Shown: positions 7,312 through 16,428, numbered from the stretch's first letter. The stretch: 64,000 bases of DNA from CALGKJ01 sp049322695 (GCA_049322695.1 JBMORW010000033.1:1-64000), one strand, 5' to 3'. Made by a program: numbers and translations. The notes: generated by a model from the sequence alone, not told the origin.

Positions 7312-8841
7312 CTATCTTCCTACTAAACCAAGTCTGTTTATCATAGTATCTAAAACCTTATCTAATGAGGTTATCATTCTTGCTGATGCATTATATGCAT
7401 GCTGGAACTTCACCATATTTGACATTTCCTCATCCAATGATACTCCTGTTTCAGAAAGTCTCTTGCTTTCTGTCTGCTTTACTATGGCCTCAGTATTTTC
7501 CGTTAACCTTTTGGCTTGATTCGCATCAACTGATAAAGCAGACAAGAAAGATTTTATAAAATCGTCAGGTGTTCCGTTTAATCTAGTGACATTATCACTC
7601 GCATAAAATATATCTCTTTTGTTTCTTAAATCTGAGAGAAGCTTTGCATTTTCATTGTTGCTTTCTCCCCCTGATGCTGAGGAAGCAGCTATAAGAGAAG
7701 GGTTTGCAATAATTGTTGATCTGACCTTCATATTAACACAATTAACATTTTTCCAGTCATCTGTTGCATCTATTGGAGCCACTGTATCTACAGGCTCGTC
7801 GAAAAAATCTGTCCCGGCAGCACCATTGAGGTCAAAACCTGCATTGTGCAATAGATTGAATTCTCTGGTAAAGTCTCTTGCAAATCTGTTCAACTGATCC
7901 AGATAGAATGGCAGACCTCTGTAGCTGTTGTTCTTTCCATTGCCATCTCTAATATCCATAAGCCCCTTTAGTTCTCCTGCTTCAATCTTGACTTCATCGA
8001 GAAGGTTTCCATCAGCTCCAACCCATTTGACCTTGCTGATTTTCCCTCCACCTATATCTGTAATGCCTGCTAAGTCTTGATTGTCTATATCTATCTTATT
8101 TACATTATAATGCTCTAGAAGTGTAATACCGCTTATACCTACTCTGAAATATCCATTGCCTTCACTATCAAAGTTCTCGCTTACTTCAATATTGACTAAA
8201 GAAGAGAGCTTATCAACCAGAAGATTTCTTTGATCTCTCAAATCATTGGCTCTATGTTTTCCAAGCTCCATATTAAAAATTTGCTTGTTAAGCACGGTTA
8301 TTTGTGAAGCAATAGAATTTATCTCACTTACCTTATTCTTGATAGCAAAATTTGTATCTCTTATGTTGTTTAGCACCTCATGACCCATTCTATTTATTGT
8401 AGCTGCAAGAGTTCCTGCTTTTTCAATTACTGCAACTCTGTTTGTACTATCACCTGATTTCTTAATGAGTTCCTCGAGACTTATGAAGAAATCATCCATT
8501 ACCTTTCTTATGCCTGTATCAGAAGGTTCATTAAATACAGCTTCAATGCCCTGCAGTCCCTCCATCTTTGTTTTCCACTCAGCATATGATTTGTTCTGAC
8601 CCCAGAGTTTTTGATCCAGGTATTCGCTTCTGTACCTTATTACATCATAGCTCTCAACGCCGGTACCCAAAATGCCTGTAGGATCTCCGCCGATCGGCAT
8701 TGTTGCTCTTTGGAGAACTGATTGTCTTGAATAGCCCTCAGTATTTGCATTAGTGATATTATGACTTGTTATATCCAGCGATCTTTGGCTGGCAAACAAA
8801 CCAGAGGTTGCAATATTAAAGGTTCCAAACGTTGTTCTCAT
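7312..8841 (-). CDS. flgK: Flagellar hook-associated protein FlgK (HAP1), copy A
   Basis: A 509-residue FlgK. The N-terminal helix carries SLDITSHNITNANTEGYSRQ, and the C-terminus has SLDEEMSNMVKFQHAYNASA and ends NRLGLVGR. FlgK forms the junction ring between hook and filament. Only nine bases separate it from a second flgK gene upstream, with which it shares terminal motifs but little of the middle. Two full FlgK genes in tandem are unusual. A division of labour, or a junction matched to different flagellins, is possible but speculative. Confidence 0.94.
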   Translation of the reverse strand: MRTTFGTFNIATSGLFASQRSLDITSHNITNANTEGYSRQSVLQRATMPIGGDPTGILGTGVESYDVIRYRSEYLDQKLWGQNKSYAEWKTKMEGLQGIEAVFNEPSDTGIRKVMDDFFISLEELIKKSGDSTNRVAVIEKAGTLAATINRMGHEVLNNIRDTNFAIKNKVSEINSIASQITVLNKQIFNMELGKHRANDLRDQRNLLVDKLSSLVNIEVSENFDSEGNGYFRVGISGITLLEHYNVNKIDIDNQDLAGITDIGGGKISKVKWVGADGNLLDEVKIEAGELKGLMDIRDGNGKNNSYRGLPFYLDQLNRFARDFTREFNLLHNAGFDLNGAAGTDFFDEPVDTVAPIDATDDWKNVNCVNMKVRSTIIANPSLIAASSASGGESNNENAKLLSDLRNKRDIFYASDNVTRLNGTPDDFIKSFLSALSVDANQAKRLTENTEAIVKQTESKRLSETGVSLDEEMSNMVKFQHAYNASARMITSLDKVLDTMINRLGLVGR

Positions 8842-8850
8842 ACTATCTCA

Positions 8851-10311
8851 CTACCTTCCGCCCAATCCTACTTTGTTTACTATTATTTCAAGCATTTCAT
8901 CCATGGCATTCACTATTCTGGCTGCTGCATTATAGGAGTGTTCAAATCTGATTAGATTGCTCATCTCCTCATCAAGCGAGACTGCCATCAATGATTGTCT
9001 TCTATTCTCAATCTGCTCCACAAGTATTGCCTGTGATTCGGCTGATGTTTTGGCTTCCATCCCTTTTATTCCGACATCAGATATCAGATTTCTGTAAAAC
9101 TCATCGGAATTGTATTTTCTATCAGGTCCGGGAGCTGCTATATAAAGCGTATCCGAAAAGAAATCCTGATATCTTAGTTCAGATATTGCAAGTGCATTTG
9201 TATTATCTTCATAATTTCCCGGAGGAGAACTTGTTGCTGCAGCAATATTGTTTACATCAATAAGCTGGGAATGTAAAGAAATATTTGATAGATTGACATT
9301 TATACCGTCAGCATCATTATTCTCCACAACAAACATATATCTCTGTACATCATCTTTGTTTCCGCGGCCATTGTGATGCAAGGTGTTAATTTCTCTGGAT
9401 ACACCTATTACGAACTGATTGAGTCTTTCTCTGAAGCCCTCTACCAGCTCGTCCCTGGTGTCTATAAGAGCCTTTATGCTTCCGCCGCTTATGGTTAGCT
9501 TATCCAAGGTATTTGCCCATTTGACTACCGAATAACCGTCTGCTGCATTCTCTGTCATTGTAACCAGCTTATTTACCTTGGTATCATCAACTAACAGACA
9601 GCCCTCCAAAGCTATGTTGACCGTATCACTGTCTATAACCTGCACGCTTGCCATTTTAGACAGTTCATTTATCAGTCTCTCCCGTTCATCCCTAAAGTCA
9701 TTCGCCCTGCTGCCGTTGGATTCAACCTGTTTTATTTTATAATTCATCTCAGCGATCCGGCTTGCCATATCATTTACTTTAGTTACATTTTCTTTAAGCT
9801 CCTTATCCTTATGCTTTCTAAAGTTTGTAAGCATCAAATCAAGATTTTTTACTGTATCTATAAATGCAATTGCGCTCTCTTTCACAAGGGATCTTGCTGT
9901 CAATCCGCCAGTCGGCTTCGAAAGCTGCGACCATGAGTTCCACATATTATTCATTACTGTTTGAAGCCCTTCCTCTGAATTGTCGTTGAATATTGTTTCC
10001 AATTCCTCTATGGAAGACTGCCTTGCTTCCCAATAGCCGAATTCTTTTATTTCTCTTCTCAGCTTAATATCCAGAAACTCATCTCTGTACTGTCTTATTT
10101 CCTGCACACCAACGCCTGTTCCCATCTGCATTATCTGATTGCTGCCGCTTCTGCCTATGGTAGATGGTTGAGTTGAGGCGTGTATAACCATTTGTCGAGA
10201 ATAGCCCGGGGTATTGACGTTACTGATATTATGTCCCGTAACATCCAAAGACTTCTGCTGTGCCCATAGTGCAGTTATACCTATATTTATTCCTCCGAAT
10301 GAAGATCTCAT
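8851..10311 (-). CDS. flgK: Flagellar hook-associated protein FlgK (HAP1), copy B
   Basis: A 486-residue FlgK with MRSSFGGINIGITALWAQQK at the start, the rod/hook signature LDVTGHNISNVNTPGYSRQ, and SLDEEMSNLIRFEHSYNAAA near the end. It follows flgN by 15 bases, the position of the single flgK in B. subtilis, so this may be the ancestral copy. It is 23 residues shorter than copy A and diverged in the middle. Both copies look intact with good ribosome binding sites. Confidence 0.94.
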   Translation of the reverse strand: MRSSFGGINIGITALWAQQKSLDVTGHNISNVNTPGYSRQMVIHASTQPSTIGRSGSNQIMQMGTGVGVQEIRQYRDEFLDIKLRREIKEFGYWEARQSSIEELETIFNDNSEEGLQTVMNNMWNSWSQLSKPTGGLTARSLVKESAIAFIDTVKNLDLMLTNFRKHKDKELKENVTKVNDMASRIAEMNYKIKQVESNGSRANDFRDERERLINELSKMASVQVIDSDTVNIALEGCLLVDDTKVNKLVTMTENAADGYSVVKWANTLDKLTISGGSIKALIDTRDELVEGFRERLNQFVIGVSREINTLHHNGRGNKDDVQRYMFVVENNDADGINVNLSNISLHSQLIDVNNIAAATSSPPGNYEDNTNALAISELRYQDFFSDTLYIAAPGPDRKYNSDEFYRNLISDVGIKGMEAKTSAESQAILVEQIENRRQSLMAVSLDEEMSNLIRFEHSYNAAARIVNAMDEMLEIIVNKVGLGGR

Positions 10312-10326
10312 AATATCACCCCAATG

Positions 10327-10836
10327 CTATACCTTAGTATCAAAAATCCTTTTTTTGTTTGCCGTGTTTGACTTATTATCCGTAATATCATCATATAGTG
10401 ACCCGGTGGCCACATTTGCGCTTGTAATAATGTTTATTGAGTAATCTATATAATCTAATGACTGCTGTATCAGCTTGCCGTTTAACATGTTTACATCCTT
10501 CAGCTCTCTCAGAGTGTCTGTCAGGAGACCTTGCAGCTTCGACATTTCTTTAGTGTATTTATTGTCCAGTCTTTTAGTGAGCTCAGAAATCGTAGCTTCT
10601 TCTCTTTTCATATTGAGTAGTGTACAAATCTGGTTGATTTCCTGCTCGCGAGCCTTTTCCAGCTGTCCAATATCAAATATCATGTTCTGTTCAAGCTTGA
10701 CTATCTTATCCAGCTCGGCAACCTTACCCTCAATGATTATAGTCTTTTTTGATTTTGAAAGCTCCAAAAGATCCTTGTAAAAATCATGTTCTTTTTTCAA
10801 AATATTAATAACGTTCTGCACATGCTTGTCTACCAT
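10327..10836 (-). CDS. flgN: Flagellar export chaperone FlgN (YvyG-like)
   Basis: A 169-residue, mostly helical, coiled-coil protein (for example KSKKTIIIEGKVAELDKIVK and LEKAREQEINQ). FlgN-type chaperones bind the C-terminal ends of FlgK and FlgL before export. Identification rests on length, helical character and position between flgM and flgK. An AGAGGG site precedes the ATG. Confidence 0.85.
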   Translation of the reverse strand: MVDKHVQNVINILKKEHDFYKDLLELSKSKKTIIIEGKVAELDKIVKLEQNMIFDIGQLEKAREQEINQICTLLNMKREEATISELTKRLDNKYTKEMSKLQGLLTDTLRELKDVNMLNGKLIQQSLDYIDYSINIITSANVATGSLYDDITDNKSNTANKKRIFDTKV

Positions 10837-10854
10837 CTTAACACCCTCTTTCTG

Positions 10855-10893
10855 AAAAAAAGTCCACAGCCAGGTTACGGCCTATAGCTGTGG
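10855..10893 (-). terminator. Intrinsic terminator-like hairpin between flgM and flgN
   Basis: CCACAGC (arm 10887-10893 on the minus strand) pairs with GCTGTGG (10864-10870) and is followed by ACTTTTTTT. Placed just after flgM, it probably attenuates transcription into flgN-flgK rather than ending the operon fully. Confidence 0.7.
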
Positions 10894-10899
10894 TCAACT

Positions 10900-11205
10900 T
10901 CATATTTTAATATTGAATTTGCTTGTCAGCATCTTTTCTGCGATGCTTTTGCCGTCTACCTCATATATGTCCTTGTCTATTTTTTCCTTTATTGGAGCTA
11001 TAACATCCTCTCTTACATCCGGTAGCTCCTTAGCAAGCTTAACGGATTTCATCACTGTCTGGAAATCCATTGCTTCCTTGGAAATCTGCAGTTCATCTCT
11101 TTTTCCCTCAACCTTTGCTGTAGAGCTTACATTCTTTTTTGCTTCCACCTTGTTGTTGTTGTAAACCTTGTTTACTCCACCTATCTTATTAAAATTGATA
11201 CCCAT
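10900..11205 (-). CDS. flgM: Anti-sigma factor FlgM
   Basis: A 101-residue FlgM from the ATG at 11205, which has AGAGG eight bases upstream; an in-frame GTG at 11214 is less likely. It starts MGINFNKIGGVNKVYNNNK, and the C-terminal helical part (FQTVMKSVKLAKELPDVRED) resembles the sigma-28/sigmaD binding region. FlgM holds sigmaD inactive until hook completion. A well-formed sigmaD promoter lies 40 bases upstream, giving the autogenous circuit known in B. subtilis. Confidence 0.92.
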   Translation of the reverse strand: MGINFNKIGGVNKVYNNNKVEAKKNVSSTAKVEGKRDELQISKEAMDFQTVMKSVKLAKELPDVREDVIAPIKEKIDKDIYEVDGKSIAEKMLTSKFNIKI

Positions 11206-11244
11206 AGCTAACACCTCTTTTTGTTGCTTTACTTTTCATATATT

Positions 11245-11272
11245 CTATCGGTAACTAGTATATGTAAGTTTA
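11245..11272 (-). promoter_or_regulatory. SigmaD (sigma-28) promoter for flgM
   Basis: On the minus strand TAAA (11269-11272) and ACCGATAG (11245-11252) are separated by 16 bases, matching the TAAA-N15/16-(G)CCGATA pattern of sigmaD promoters. The predicted start is about 35 bases upstream of flgM. Confidence 0.8.
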
Positions 11273-11300
11273 GCATTTTATAATTTTTTTAACAAAATAA

Positions 11301-11337
11301 AAACAAACACATCTCAAAATAAACCTGAAATGTGTTT
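11301..11337 (-). terminator. Intrinsic terminator after yvyF
   Basis: A 12-bp stem (AAACACATTTCA with TGAGATGTGTTT on the minus strand, one G-U) is followed by GTTTTTATTTT. It separates yvyF/comFC from the flgM promoter. Confidence 0.75.
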
Positions 11338-11357
11338 ATAATTTATTACATACCTTA

Positions 11358-11777
11358 TTATTTTCTTCTGGTTGCAGTATACATCTGGTCTTTATCCGGC
11401 CTCTTTTCTGATGTAGGTCTTGCAGCAGGCTGATTTAGACCAAATTCTTTTTTTAGACCGGTTGCAAGCTCATCTTTACATGTTTCGCAGAATCTGCCTG
11501 TCTTGATGGCTTTACTGCATCTCTCACATTCCAGTATCATATTACCTTCGCCGCTGACTATTTCCAGACGCTCGTCTCTGAGGAATCTCATTATCTTTTC
11601 TACTGATACATCAGTTGCTTCAGATACCTCACTCATATTTGCTCCAGGGTTATCATATATATAATCCTTCACCCTTTTGAATTCATCCTCTTCTGCGTTT
11701 AGACAGTTATTGCAAATCGGTCTGCCTACATAAGAAAATACTCTACCGCATCTAGGGCAATTTCTGATATCTCCCAT
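11358..11777 (-). CDS. yvyF: Flagellar operon protein YvyF (zinc-ribbon)
   Basis: A 139-residue protein of the YvyF (TIGR03826) type. It has paired cysteine motifs CPRCGRVF (residues 7-14) with CNNC, and ECERC with CETC near residue 80-95, likely two zinc ribbons around a helix-turn-helix-like middle (MSEVSEATDVSVEKIMRFL). It lies between comFC and flgM, as in B. subtilis. A regulatory or assembly role is assumed; its precise function is not known to me. Confidence 0.88.
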   Translation of the reverse strand: MGDIRNCPRCGRVFSYVGRPICNNCLNAEEDEFKRVKDYIYDNPGANMSEVSEATDVSVEKIMRFLRDERLEIVSGEGNMILECERCSKAIKTGRFCETCKDELATGLKKEFGLNQPAARPTSEKRPDKDQMYTATRRK

Positions 11778-11833
11778 TACAACTCCTCCTTTTTGTTATC
11801 AGTAAGGTCAACAACATAAAAGCTGAATAATGA

Positions 11834-12547
11834 TTATGTATTGTATCCTGTGGCTGCAGTTATCACATATACAGCTTGTACACCCTGCAGCTTTAATACT
11901 CTTGAACACTCGTCAACCGTACTGCCTGTTGTATAAACATCATCTACAAGCAATACAGACTTACAGTTACTAATATTATATAACAAGTTAAAGGAAAATG
12001 CATCAATAACATTCATTATCCTATGATTTCTATCTAGACTGGATTGGTCTTTGGTATCCTTGCTTTTGACTATACAATCAAGCATGGGCAGCCTCATATA
12101 CCGGGAAAGCTTTTTTGCTACTAATAGAGATTGGTTATAGCCTCTTTTTAGCAGCTTGTTTTCATGTATAGGAACAGGTATTATTGCATCTGCTTCCAAG
12201 TCCTCAAGCCTGAGGCGTTCATACATGAAACCGGCCAATATATCTGCTACGGCAGCCTTTCCTTCATATTTCAGCCTATGTATGATTTCCTTTCCCATAC
12301 CATCATATTCAAAACAGGAAAACGCACTGTCAAAGCTGTGCTCTGTATGACAACAATCCGGACAATAGCTTTTTATGTAGCTGTCGCTTAAAGCTTTTCC
12401 ACACCTAAAGCATGCTCTGCCGTTTATATGCTTGACGGCACCAAGACATCTATCGCATACTATATTTTCTGCTTCAAAGCCGCAGATGCAGCAAAATGAC
12501 TTTTTGGGATAAAGAACATCAAGAAATTGATTTATAAGCTTTTTCAT
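11834..12547 (-). CDS. comFC: ComF family protein ComFC (phosphoribosyltransferase-like)
   Basis: A 237-residue ComFC. The N-terminal half has a double zinc finger (CCICGFEAENIVCDRC, then CFRCGKAL and CPDCC). The C-terminal half is a type I phosphoribosyltransferase fold with the PRPP motif VLLVDDVYTTGST. ComF proteins take part in DNA uptake and processing of incoming single strands. There is no comFA next to it; recD2 lies upstream instead, separated by a heptad repeat element. Confidence 0.92.
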   Translation of the reverse strand: MKKLINQFLDVLYPKKSFCCICGFEAENIVCDRCLGAVKHINGRACFRCGKALSDSYIKSYCPDCCHTEHSFDSAFSCFEYDGMGKEIIHRLKYEGKAAVADILAGFMYERLRLEDLEADAIIPVPIHENKLLKRGYNQSLLVAKKLSRYMRLPMLDCIVKSKDTKDQSSLDRNHRIMNVIDAFSFNLLYNISNCKSVLLVDDVYTTGSTVDECSRVLKLQGVQAVYVITAATGYNT

Positions 12548-12593
12548 CAGCTAAATCCTTTCGAAACTATTCGGCCTCCAGCCACCGCCTATA

Positions 12594-12666
12594 CGTTGCG
12601 AGTTGTGAGTTGCGAGCGAGCAAGTCAGTCTTCGAAATCTTTATAGGGTCTCGCAACTCGCAACTA
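12594..12666. repeat. Heptad inverted-repeat element between recD2 and comFC
   Basis: Left arm of three heptads (CGTTGCG, AGTTGTG, AGTTGCG at 12594-12614), centre with CTTCGAAA (12630-12637), right arm of two CTCGCAA heptads (12650-12663) in inverse orientation. The array runs directly into the recD2 stop codon. Confidence 0.8.
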
Positions 12667-14874
12667 TACTTCAGAGAATTTCAGCAATCTATTCTTGAGC
12701 CCCGAATAGCGTTTCGTAATATAATTATTCTGCACCATCTGAGAAATGTATTTTTCCTTACCTACCATTACAACCAGCTGCTTTGCCCTTGTTAGAGCCG
12801 TATAAAGAAGGTTTCTGGTCAAAAGCATGGGAGGACCGAAGGTAATCGGCATAACCAGTATGGGGAACTCGGAGCCTTGACTTTTATGGACAGTCAGAGC
12901 ATAAGCAAGCTCCAGCTCGTCAAGTATTGCAAAATCATATCTCACAAGCTTCTCATTGTCAAAAACAACCTCCACAAACTGCTCTTCGTTATCAATGTTT
13001 ATGATAATTCCCATATCACCATTGAAAATTCCTTCTCCCTCTTTATCCAGATCAAATATGCTCTGCCATTTCATCTTATAGTTGTTTTTAGTCTGCAGTA
13101 CTTTGTCACCCACCCTGTATATCATATCTCTGTATGGCTTTTCTGCCTTGTTTTTATCAGGTGGATTCAGTACTGACTGAAGTCTGTTGTTAAGATTTAT
13201 AATACCGCAGGTTCCTTTTTTCATAGGTGACAGAACCTGTATTCCATCAAAGAAGCTCAGCCCTGAGAAGTTGGGAAGTCTCTCAGTACATAGACTGATT
13301 ATGGTGTTCACAATATCCTCCTGCTCCTCCTGTCTGATAAAGAAAAAATCCTTATCCTTGGCATTGAGAACAGGCAGTTCGCCTTTGTTTATTTTATGAG
13401 CATTGACAACTATCATACTTTCCTCAGCCTGCCTGAATATCTCGTTCAATCTGACTACCGGAACAATATTGCTTTCTATAATATCTCTCAGTACATTTCC
13501 CGGACCTACGGAAGGAAGCTGGTCAACATCTCCCACCAGAACTACACGAGTACCGTCTGCAACGGCCTTTAAAAGATTGTTCATCAGAAGAATATCTATC
13601 ATGGAAAGCTCGTCAACTATTATAACATCACATTCAAGAGGAGAGTCTTCATTCTTTTGAAAAAACATTTCCTCGTCTTCTTCGCCAAAGCCATATTCAA
13701 GCATTCTGTGAATAGTCTTTGCGTCTCTTCCTGCAGCCTCCTGCATTCGTTTTGCTGCACGTCCTGTAGGCGCTGCAAGCAATATGTTCAGTGAACTCTT
13801 TTCAAATAATCTAATTATTGTTCTTATTGTTGTTGTTTTTCCTGTGCCCGGTCCTCCTGTTATAACCAGTATTCCCTGCCGGACGGCTTCCTTGACTGCA
13901 AGCTTTTGATTCTCAGCAAGGCTTATGTTCTCCTCTTTCTCTATTTTGGCTATTTCATCATCGATATCTACATTGATTTGAGGAACTCTTCCATTTACAA
14001 GCTGCAGCAATCTTCTGGTAACACCAGCCTCAGCCTTGAAGAATGGTACCGAATACACAGCTCTGATATCACCCAGCTGCTCTACTACAAGCTTTTTATC
14101 AATAAATAATTTTATTATTACCTCACTGATAAGTCTTTCGCTTACACCCATCAGTGAAGCAGCAGCACTTGTCAGCTCATTTTCAGGTACATAGGTGTGT
14201 CCATTGGCGTGAAAATCATTCAGCACAAATCTAGTGCCTGATGCCAATCTGTACTCCGAATCATGTGATACTCCCATTGATATGGCAACCCTGTCTGCCA
14301 TTTTAAAGCCTATACCGAATATATCGTCTGCCAGCTTATACGGATTCTCCTTTATCTCAGAGATAGTATTCGTGCCATAATGCTTATATATTCTGACAGC
14401 ATAAGTAGAGCCTATGCCGTATTGCTCGAGGAACATCATTATGTCCTTCAGTTCTTTTTGCTCCTGAAAGGCTTCGAATATTTTCTGTGCCTTCTTTTCA
14501 CCTATCCCATCTATTTCTGTCAGTCTGTCCGGATTATACTGTATTATATCCAGAGTATCCAGACCAAACCTTTCAACCATTTTCTTTGCAGTGTGGGGTC
14601 CTATTCCTGATATAAGTCCCGATGCAAGATACTTCTCTATGCCGTTAAGGGTTGAAGGTGTCACAGTGGAATAGGTTTCTACCTTAAACTGCTTTCCATA
14701 GTCAGGATGCTGCACCCATTTGCCCAATGCCTTGATTCTTTCACCTAAATTAATATATGAAAAATAACCCACAACGGTAAACACTTCTCTATCCCCTTCA
14801 AGCTCAAGTACTGTGTAACCGTTCTGGTCATTTCTAAAAACTATTTCTGATATAATACCCTGTAGTTCATCCAT
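12664..14874 (-). CDS. recD2: RecD2 family ATP-dependent DNA helicase
   Basis: A 736-residue SF1B helicase starting at ATG 14874 (AAGGAG eight bases upstream; the in-frame TTG at 14895 is less likely). An N-terminal OB/HhH region (IDGIGEKKAQKIF) precedes the helicase core: Walker A ITGGPGTGKTT, Walker B VIIVDELSMID, and the C-terminal motif VHKSQGSEFP. RecD2 unwinds 5'-3' and acts in mismatch repair and replication fork stability, without RecBC. The stop codon touches a heptad array, so the last residues (KFSEV) may have been reset by the repeat. Confidence 0.95.
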   Translation of the reverse strand: MDELQGIISEIVFRNDQNGYTVLELEGDREVFTVVGYFSYINLGERIKALGKWVQHPDYGKQFKVETYSTVTPSTLNGIEKYLASGLISGIGPHTAKKMVERFGLDTLDIIQYNPDRLTEIDGIGEKKAQKIFEAFQEQKELKDIMMFLEQYGIGSTYAVRIYKHYGTNTISEIKENPYKLADDIFGIGFKMADRVAISMGVSHDSEYRLASGTRFVLNDFHANGHTYVPENELTSAAASLMGVSERLISEVIIKLFIDKKLVVEQLGDIRAVYSVPFFKAEAGVTRRLLQLVNGRVPQINVDIDDEIAKIEKEENISLAENQKLAVKEAVRQGILVITGGPGTGKTTTIRTIIRLFEKSSLNILLAAPTGRAAKRMQEAAGRDAKTIHRMLEYGFGEEDEEMFFQKNEDSPLECDVIIVDELSMIDILLMNNLLKAVADGTRVVLVGDVDQLPSVGPGNVLRDIIESNIVPVVRLNEIFRQAEESMIVVNAHKINKGELPVLNAKDKDFFFIRQEEQEDIVNTIISLCTERLPNFSGLSFFDGIQVLSPMKKGTCGIINLNNRLQSVLNPPDKNKAEKPYRDMIYRVGDKVLQTKNNYKMKWQSIFDLDKEGEGIFNGDMGIIINIDNEEQFVEVVFDNEKLVRYDFAILDELELAYALTVHKSQGSEFPILVMPITFGPPMLLTRNLLYTALTRAKQLVVMVGKEKYISQMVQNNYITKRYSGLKNRLLKFSEV

Positions 14875-14894
14875 GGTTTCAACTCCTTGAAACA

Positions 14895-14996
14895 ACAGCT
14901 AACATCTTACCGCTGACAGCTGACAGATCAGTTCTCATAAGCATTCAAACCCCATCTCAGAGCTAATGGTTAGTTGTTAGTTGTTAGTTGTTTGTA
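14895..14996. repeat. Heptad inverted-repeat element upstream of recD2
   Basis: Left arm ACAGCTA, ACATCTT, ACCGCTG, ACAGCTG (14895-14922); right arm three exact TAGTTGT heptads (14971-14991). The arms are inverse complements of one sub-family (ACARCTA). The centre lacks the usual CTTCGAAG. Confidence 0.8.
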
Positions 14997-15001
14997 TTGA
15001 C

Positions 15002-15036
15002 CCTCATAGCCGTGAACAAGCTCAGCTTGTTCCAAG
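15002..15036. repeat. Copy 1 of a short hairpin repeat (AGCCGTGAACAA...TTGTTCCAAG)
   Basis: A perfect 8-bp stem with a 3-nt loop (15014-15032), flanked by TAGCCGT and CAAG. The same flanks around a different hairpin occur at 16960-16989, so flanks are conserved while stem and loop vary. Confidence 0.65.
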
Positions 15037-15118
15037 TAAGTTAGAGACTCTTTGCTTAGTATAAACAATAGAGTGTCTTATTTACAATTATAGTACACAT
15101 GTTCGTAATTTAAAACAT

Positions 15119-15148
15119 AAAAATACACCCCGTTATGAGGTGTATTTT
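15119..15148 (-). terminator. Intrinsic terminator after metK
   Basis: A ten-base-pair stem (AAAATACACC with GGTGTATTTT) is followed by TTATGTTTT on the minus strand. Confidence 0.85.
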
Positions 15149-15153
15149 GTGAA

Positions 15154-16344
15154 CTATATTCCAGCAAGCTTTCTCAGCTCTTCTGCTCTGTCGGTTTTTT
15201 CCCATGGAATGTCAATATCTGTTCTTCCCATATGCCCGTATGCTGCAACCTGTCTGTATATCGGTCTTCTCAAATCAAGATCTCTTATTATAGCTGCAGG
15301 TCTCAAATCAAACACCTTCATAACCAGCTCAGCTATCTTATCGTCAGGCAGTTTGCCTGTTCCAAAGGTCTCCACTAATACTGAAACCGGCTTCGCTACA
15401 CCTATTGCATAAGCAACCTGTACTTCACATTTTGTTGCAAGCCCTGCTGCAACAATATTCTTTGCAACATATCTTGTTGCATAGGAAGCCGAACGGTCCA
15501 CCTTTGTCGGATCTTTTCCTGAGAAAGCTCCGCCGCCATGTCTGGCATATCCGCCGTACGTATCAACAATTATCTTTCTTCCTGTGAGACCTGAGTCACC
15601 GTGCGGCCCGCCGATTACAAATCTGCCTGTTGGATTAACGTAGATCTTTGTTTCATTATCCATCATATTTTCAGGTATAATAGGATTTATTACATACTCA
15701 ATTATATCTCTTTCGATTGTGTCATGATCCACCTCAGGACTGTGCTGAGTTGAAACAACTATTGCATCAACCCTAACCGGCTTGCCGTCATCATATTCTA
15801 CCGTAACTTGAGTTTTTCCGTCAGGTCTTAGGTAATCCAGCACACCTTCTTTTCTTATTTGAGATAGTCTTCTTGCAAGCTTGTGAGCCAAAGATATCGG
15901 CATTGGCATAAGCTCAGGTGTCTCATCACATGCAAAACCAAACATCATACCTTGATCTCCTGCACCTATGGCAGCTATTTCAGATTCACTCATCTGACCT
16001 TTTTTTGCTTCAAGTGCCTTATCAACACCCATTGCTATATCTGCCGATTGCTCATCTATTGCCGTAATTACGCCGCAGGTATCACTGTCAAAGCCATACT
16101 TTGCTCTGGTATAGCCTATTTCCTCAACTGTCTTTCTGACTATTTTGGGTATGTCTACATAACAGTTGGTAGAAATTTCTCCCATAACCAATACCAGACC
16201 TGTAGTCACAGATACCTCACATGCTACTCTGCCCATAGGGTCGTGCTCAAGTATTGCATCAAGGACAGCGTCAGAAATCTGATCGCATATTTTATCCGGA
16301 TGCCCTTCTGTAACTGATTCTGAAGTAAATAGCTTTCTTATCAT
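15154..16344 (-). CDS. metK: S-adenosylmethionine synthetase
   Basis: A 396-residue MetK that makes SAM from methionine and ATP. The start at 16344 has GGAGGT six bases upstream, whereas the in-frame ATG at 16350 is only one base from it. Signature segments are TSESVTEGHPDKICDQ (N-terminal), GAGDQGMMFGFA (ATP-binding) and GGGAFSGKDPTKVDRS (phosphate-binding loop). Length is normal for the family. A SAM-I riboswitch with terminator lies directly upstream, giving feedback by the product. Confidence 0.98.
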   Translation of the reverse strand: MIRKLFTSESVTEGHPDKICDQISDAVLDAILEHDPMGRVACEVSVTTGLVLVMGEISTNCYVDIPKIVRKTVEEIGYTRAKYGFDSDTCGVITAIDEQSADIAMGVDKALEAKKGQMSESEIAAIGAGDQGMMFGFACDETPELMPMPISLAHKLARRLSQIRKEGVLDYLRPDGKTQVTVEYDDGKPVRVDAIVVSTQHSPEVDHDTIERDIIEYVINPIIPENMMDNETKIYVNPTGRFVIGGPHGDSGLTGRKIIVDTYGGYARHGGGAFSGKDPTKVDRSASYATRYVAKNIVAAGLATKCEVQVAYAIGVAKPVSVLVETFGTGKLPDDKIAELVMKVFDLRPAAIIRDLDLRRPIYRQVAAYGHMGRTDIDIPWEKTDRAEELRKLAGI

Positions 16345-16377
16345 TTTCATACCTCCTATTTATCCTTTGAAAGATGT

Positions 16378-16412
16378 ACAAAAAAATGAAAACTCCTTTC
16401 GACGAAGGAGCT
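16378..16412 (-). terminator. Riboswitch-controlled terminator of metK
   Basis: CTCCTT and AAGGAG (arms 16405-16410 and 16393-16398) pair and are followed on the minus strand by TTTTCATTTTTTT. It lies between the SAM-I aptamer and the metK ribosome binding site, as expected for transcriptional control. Confidence 0.88.
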
Positions 16413-16428
16413 TATTACATATATCTCC

